Source of the DNA: Delphinapterus leucas
Lineage: Eukaryota > Chordata > Mammalia > Artiodactyla > Monodontidae
Length of the DNA stretch: 64,000 bases
Direction of reading: 5' to 3'
Assembly (NCBI RefSeq): GCF_002288925.2
Contig: NW_022098069.1
Coordinates: 73,076,096-73,140,095 of the forward strand
A model generated the notes under the pieces. The model was not told the origin of the DNA, did not search any database, and worked only from the letters and a program-made list of their open reading frames with translations. Of the stretch, positions 59,401-64,000 are shown in pieces (position 1 is the first letter of the stretch; every line of letters starts with the position of its first letter). A program made the translations under genes and the position numbers.

Positions 59401-60357
59401 AGCCCAGAGATAAACCCACGCACCTATGGTCAACTAATCTCTGACAAAGGAGGCAAGTATATACAATGGAGAAAAGACAGTCTCTTCAATAAGTGGTGCT
59501 GGGAAAACTGGACAGCTACATATAAAAGAATGAAATTAGAACACTCCCTAACACCATACACAAAAATAAACTCAAAATGGATTAGAGACCTAAGTGTAAG
59601 ACCAGACATTATAAAACTCTTAGAGGAAAACACAGCAAGAACACTCTTTGACATAAATCACAGCAAGATCTTTTTTGATCCACCTCCTAGAGTAATGGAA
59701 ATAAAAACAAAAATAAACAAATGGGACCTAATGAAACTTCCAAGCTTTTGCACAGCAAAGGAAACCATAAACAAGACAAAAAGACAACACTTAGAATGGG
59801 AGAAAATATTTGCAAACCAATCAATGGACAAAGGATTAATCTCCAAAATATATAAACAGCTCATGTGGCTCAATATTAAAACAACAAAGAACCCAATAAA
59901 AAAATGGGCAGAAGACCTAAATAGACATTTCTCCAAAGAAGACATACAGATGGCCAAGAAGCACATGGTAAGCTGCTCAACATCACTAATTATTAGAGAA
60001 ATGCAAATCAAAACTACAATGAGGTATCACCTTACACCAGTTAGAATGGGCATCATCAGAAAATCTACAAACAACAAATGCTGGAGAGGGTGTGGAGAAA
60101 AGGGAACCCTCTTGCACTGTTGGTGGGAATGTAAACTGACACAACCACTATGGAGTGCAGTATGGAGGTTCCTTAAGAAACTAAGAATAGAATTACCATA
60201 TGATCCAGCAATCCCACTACTGGTCATATACCCAGAGAAAACCATAATTCAAAGAGACACATGCACCCCAATGTTCATTGCAGCACTATTTACAATAGGC
60301 AGGTCATGGAAGCAACCTAAATGCCCATCGACAGACGAATGGATAAAGAAGATGTGA
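56477..60357 (+). pseudogene. L1 ORF2, broken by a stop, frameshifts and a SINE
   Basis: The ATG at 56477 is followed after 11 codons by TAA (56510). The endonuclease continues in the same frame to about 56660 (QETYF), then shifts (GDFNLTFTNG near 56905). SRINHILGHK near 57080 has Asn where the family has the catalytic Asp. A SINE splits 57276-57484. The reverse transcriptase frame (57959-58744) has NKSPGPDGF and [13 protein letters not shown], then shifts. The polymerase motif is FSDD at 58786-58797 where FADD is usual. The last frame (59260-60357, 365 residues) holds the Cys-rich motif C-X3-C-X7-H-X4-C at residues 274-291 and ends in TGA at 60355-60357. Confidence 0.92.
57276..57484 (+). 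mobile_element. CHR SINE inserted in L1 ORF2
   Basis: Starts GGGCTTCCCTGGTGGCGCAG and has GGTTCGTGCCCC as B box. It ends GCGTACCAC plus poly(A). The perfect 15-bp duplication AAAGAAATCAAAGAG lies at 57261-57275 and 57485-57499. Younger than the L1. Same strand as ORF2, and one SINE frame runs through the A-tail (as Lys) into the L1 coding frame. Confidence 0.97.
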
Positions 60358-60742
60358 TACATATACACAATGGAATATTACTCAGCCATAAAAAGGAACG
60401 AAATTGGGTCATTTGTAGAGACGTGGATGGATCTAGAGACTGTCATGCAGAATGAAGTAAGTCAGAAAGAGAAGAACAAATATCGTATATTAACGCATAT
60501 ATGTGGAACCTAGAAAACTGGTACAGATGAACCAGTTTGCGGGGCAGAAATTGAGACACAGATGTAGAGAACAAACGTATGGCCACCAAGGGGAAAAGTG
60601 GCAAAGGGGGTGGGGATGGTGGTGTGCTGAATTGGGCGATTGGGATTGACATGTATACACTGATATGTATAAAATTGCTGACTAATAAAGACCTGCTGTA
60701 TAAAAAAATAAATAAAATTAAATTTAAAAATTAAAAAAAAAA
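60358..60742 (+). other. L1 3' UTR and first A-rich tail
   Basis: Runs from the ORF2 stop through a short G-rich part (CAAAGGGGGTGGGGATGGTG) to AATAAA at 60684-60689, then a broken A-rich tail containing T residues. A weak signal here would explain readthrough into downstream source DNA. Confidence 0.85.
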
Positions 60743-60836
60743 GATGTGTAGTAGATGATAGTTTCATGGGCTAACTCGAGACCTATGTACATTTTCTGGG
60801 TTAGAATGAGAGAAAATAAACATTTACCTGATGTTT
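60743..60836 (+). other. Candidate 3'-transduced segment of the L1 source locus
   Basis: This 94-nt non-L1 segment sits between two A-runs and inside the target duplication. It has AATAAA at 60815-60820, 16-17 nt before the second poly(A). That is the structure expected when L1 transcription reads past its own signal and stops at a downstream one. It is not related to the surrounding sequence at the insertion site. Confidence 0.9.
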
Positions 60837-60861
60837 AAAAAAAAAAGAAAATCAGTAGGGA

Positions 60862-63800
60862 CATATCCCCACACCTCCATATTAAAAAAAAAATAAAAGA
60901 GGAAGAATCTTTGCTTTGGAATCTCAGATTATGACCATTCAGCATATTCAAATCCATGAAGACCTCTGTATTGTTGATTTCATATTTTTCATGTCATGAT
61001 CTTTTCAGGTAAGTTACTTTTCAAATGATTGTATCCTTTTCTAAAATAAAATAATTTTCTATATTCTTAGAGCTAGCACTTGCTAAAGATAAAAGAATGA
61101 ATGAATAAGTGAATGAATTCCACAATATCTATAAACATCAGAGTCTTGAAAATGGAAATGAAGAAAAAGAAATTCAATCTATCTCTCCAAGTAACCTAAA
61201 AAGCAGCCTTTGCTCATAAAATAGTACCACAGAATCCTTTTCCAGCAACTTCAGATAGATATATTTTTTCTTGTGAATAGAGTCTTGCTTCTGTCTTCTA
61301 TCATCATGTAAATCAACAATCCATTGACCTTCTTAAGCTTATCCAAGACTCCTGTATGAAAAGATGGGCATTCTTTTTGTGGAAATTTTTGTCGTAAAAT
61401 ATATATAACAAAATTTGCCATTTTAACCATTATTAAGTAATCAATTCAGTGGCATTAATTACATATACAATGTTGTGCAACCAACACCACTATCTGTTTG
61501 ATTTGCACAGAAGAATATAAGAAGAGACAAGATTTTTCTTAGTAAACAATTCTTCAGAATTCAGCATTGAATGTTCATGTTTTTCCTTCATTTTGCAAGG
61601 CTCTCGAGGCTCTGCTCTCAGGGTTAATGACTTACTTAACTACATGTTCATAGAGTGTGGAACATCATGCTTTCCAAACATACAAAATTTCACTCACAGT
61701 TTCAGTGAAATAGGGTTTCAAGATTCTGAGGTATTGGGAGGCCTAAAGCCAGTAGGCATCAGAGGTCAGAACAATTATCTCCAGCAATCCTTTCTTTATA
61801 GAAAGAAAGAAGAAAATGATGATTAAAGATCAGAAAGTAGGATACTCTTTTTTCTCAAAAAACTGCTTTTTTTGTCAGAAGATAAAGATTGTGGTGATCA
61901 TCTATTCAGGCAAGAAAAGTTTTTAGATTTTCTCATTTTTGCAAGAGAACTTCAAACCTACCTTTTGCTCTTTTTTGTTTGTAAGTATATAGGTCTGCTC
62001 TTAATCAAGAACACAGAACACATGAACTTAGGTTCCTTGCCAGAAAATGAAGCCTCAAATTGGCTCCTGTTCAATTTTTATCAAAAGTCTACTTGCAAAA
62101 AAATAGCATTACTGAAAGGACATACAATCCATTCATTCCATGAGAAGTTTTAAATTTTTTTCCTGTGTATCAAGGTAATATTTGGAGATATTAAACCAAG
62201 GTTTTCATCATCCCACAACCAGTTTTCCAGCACTCTGCCTTCAACATTGAGGCAGCAGCAATAGCTTTCTATATGGAATGTCCCTGGGCTAGAGCACATG
62301 CAGAAAGAAAACAGTCAAATTCCTGGCTTTTGAGTTCACAGTGGACTTTTGTAAATCTATGGCATAGTCCTGACTCTCAATTGCACGAGTAAGACACATG
62401 AAATGGAAGGGTGTTTTGAATTTTAAAATATATATATTACCTTCCCTTTTGAATTAAAAAATATACATATCAAAATCCAGAACCTAGTATACATACCATG
62501 AATATAGAGTAAGGAATCATGTTTGATAACATAAAATCGGATTTTTGGCCCCAAAGTGATAAAAATTCAGTGAGAGTGAGGAAGAAAAAGATCAGAGTGT
62601 ATGTGGCCAAGTGTTAATCCTAGTGGGTGCACAAGTAAGGACTTCAGTACTCTGCTCCCCAATCATACTTGAATCTAGAAAGTAAGCACGTCCAGCATAC
62701 TGTGAAAGGGGCTGCTGTAGAACTCTGTGGAAGATCGTTGACTCTTTGGAGTTACTGCCCCTAGGAGCTTACAGCAGAGCAGCTGGTGGTGGGCCAGCCT
62801 GGGGCTGCTGTTAGTCAGTAGGGCAGGAAGTTGGGAAGGAGAGCTGGAAGCAGAGTCAGGAAGCACGACAATAAGCTGGAAACTGCTGGCATCTTGGCAT
62901 CTGTCTTCACTGCCTCTAACCACTGACAACTTTCCAAGTATAATGACTGCTGCTTTCAATTCTGCCTCCCAAATCTCCTGCAGCTTCCTTTATGCCCAAC
63001 TGGAACCTGACAGTGAAACATAGTTCACAGAATAAGCGAGTTCACAATAAAAGAATCTTGTACAAGACTACTGAGGGACAAAGTGAGTGTTAAAGTATGC
63101 GTTAAACAAGAATACACATAAAAAAGAAGAAAGAACACATTCCAGATGAAGCAGCAGAATGACCAGAAGCACAAAGGTGGAATAAACATGGTGTGGATAG
63201 GAGCCCAGAACATGTAGGAAAGCAGGAGGACACAGGGTTGCTAGGTTAGTTAGGGGTGCTAGGTGAATTAGGGGAGCCATATGATGGAAGGCACTGATGC
63301 CAATAAAGTTTACAAATTGAGTAAGTTCTTGAGGAAATTAGCAACATGATGGAAGTTAGGAGAAGATTAGCATAAGCTAGGCATGTACAATGATTTCAAG
63401 TGGAAAGAGGCTCAAAGGGGTCACTTAGATGACTGCTGCTTATGAGATCATGAAAACATGGACAAGGGTAGTGGCAATGTGACAGAGAAGAAAGAAAAAA
63501 ATCTGAGAGACATTAACTGACGAATCAACAGAATCTAACCCCAAACTGAAAGGCAGCATTTCCAGGGGGTGAAGCATTAGATTACAGGTTAATAAAAACA
63601 ATGCTTTCAATGATTATTCAGCTATAAAAATGATTTGGAACCATGACAACTGAGTTAAGATTTATGCACAGAGTGCTTCATCACCAACTCTTCTAAAATA
63701 TATAAAGCAACTGAGATAAAGCAGCTTCCCAAGGTGTCTAGACTGGCTCATTGTTCAGGATGGTATTTGTGATACCTGACCACATCTACCCTAGTTCAAC

Positions 63801-64000
63801 CTCTTGTGAACTATTTCATTTACTGGTGTGGAGGTAAATGAAGATCACCAAACAAGAACAAACAGAGGCTATTTATTCCGAATTTGCTGTGTCAAGTCGT
63901 CATCTCCTGTGTTTGGCAAAGACTCAAAGGCAGGCAGGGGGATGGGAAAGCTTTATAGTGAAAGAAAGAGGAAAGGCTTCAGGTGTATTCTGATTGGCAG
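60862..64000. other. Mostly unassigned sequence
   Basis: No gene recognised. The part at 61375-61500 (TAACAAAATTTGCCATTTTA, GGCATTAATTACATATACAA) is an ancient dispersed repeat, possibly an L1M 3' region. The block at 62690-62990 is moderately GC-rich and may be an old repeat that I cannot name. The rest shows no clear element to the window end. Confidence 0.4.

Larger units (their letters stand above)
54604..60861 (+). mobile_element. Full-length L1 with perfect target duplication and 3' transduction
   Basis: The 16-bp AGAAAATCAGTAGGGA lies at 54604-54619 and 60846-60861 (its first base is shared with the poly(A)). Between them are a 5' UTR (54620-55522), ORF1, ORF2, a 3' UTR, a first A-rich tail (about 60700-60742), a 94-nt extra segment (60743-60836) and a second poly(A) (60837-60846). 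The 5' end GGAACCAAGACGGCGGAGTA is the family's 5' tip, so the copy is not truncated. ORFs carry frameshifts, stops and a SINE, so it is now inactive. The perfect duplication suggests a fairly recent insertion. Confidence 0.95.

Noticed and set aside
1..64000. tRNA, rRNA, U6, 7SK and Y RNA genes
   Set aside because: I looked for their characteristic starts and boxes and found only the tRNA-derived heads of SINEs.

Overview
The window looks like ordinary intergenic or deep-intronic DNA from a mammal, most probably a whale or dolphin. The taxonomic evidence is seven to eight short interspersed elements of the CHR type (tRNA-derived, starting GGGCTTCCCTGGTGGCGCAG). This family was described from Cetacea, hippopotamids and ruminants. 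The copies here are very similar to one another, and I saw no BovB, Bov-tA or pig PRE-1 elements. The young L1 elements also fit a cetartiodactyl. No intact protein-coding gene was found. Almost every long open frame lies in an L1, in a CHR SINE (readable on both strands) or in chance sequence.

Layout. 1-6366: an L1 on the minus strand, cut by the window start, with decayed ORF2 and ORF1, a long GC-rich 5' UTR and a CHR SINE in that UTR. 6367-25500: AT-rich unique sequence with MER5A, MIR, L2, CHR SINEs (one SINE inside another at 21201-21810) and an ancient LTR-like repeat (22025-22790). 25500-26310: an isolated CpG-rich island with CRE-like, ETS-like and YY1-like motifs and a perfect-register 10-bp tandem repeat. 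This is the best candidate for an unannotated promoter. 26311-41300: mostly unique sequence with old L1, L2, MIR and SINE insertions. 41800-48500: a dense nest of L1/HAL1 remnants holding a TAF10 processed pseudogene and a second L1. 48500-54600: old repeats (MIR, L1 ends, L2, a repeated ancient element) and unique sequence. 54604-60861: a full-length L1 on the plus strand with a perfect 16-bp target duplication, a CHR SINE in ORF2, and a 94-nt 3' transduction with its own AATAAA and second poly(A). 60862-64000: mostly unassigned.

The sequence acts together only as a record of retrotransposition. L1-type machinery explains the poly(A) tails and target-site duplications of the SINEs, the TAF10 pseudogene and the L1s, and nesting gives their relative order. 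Family names for ancient repeats come from recognising their consensus and were not checked by a search. I found no undescribed biological system. The items most worth checking are the CpG island at 25.5-26.3 kb and the L1 3' transduction at 60.74-60.84 kb.
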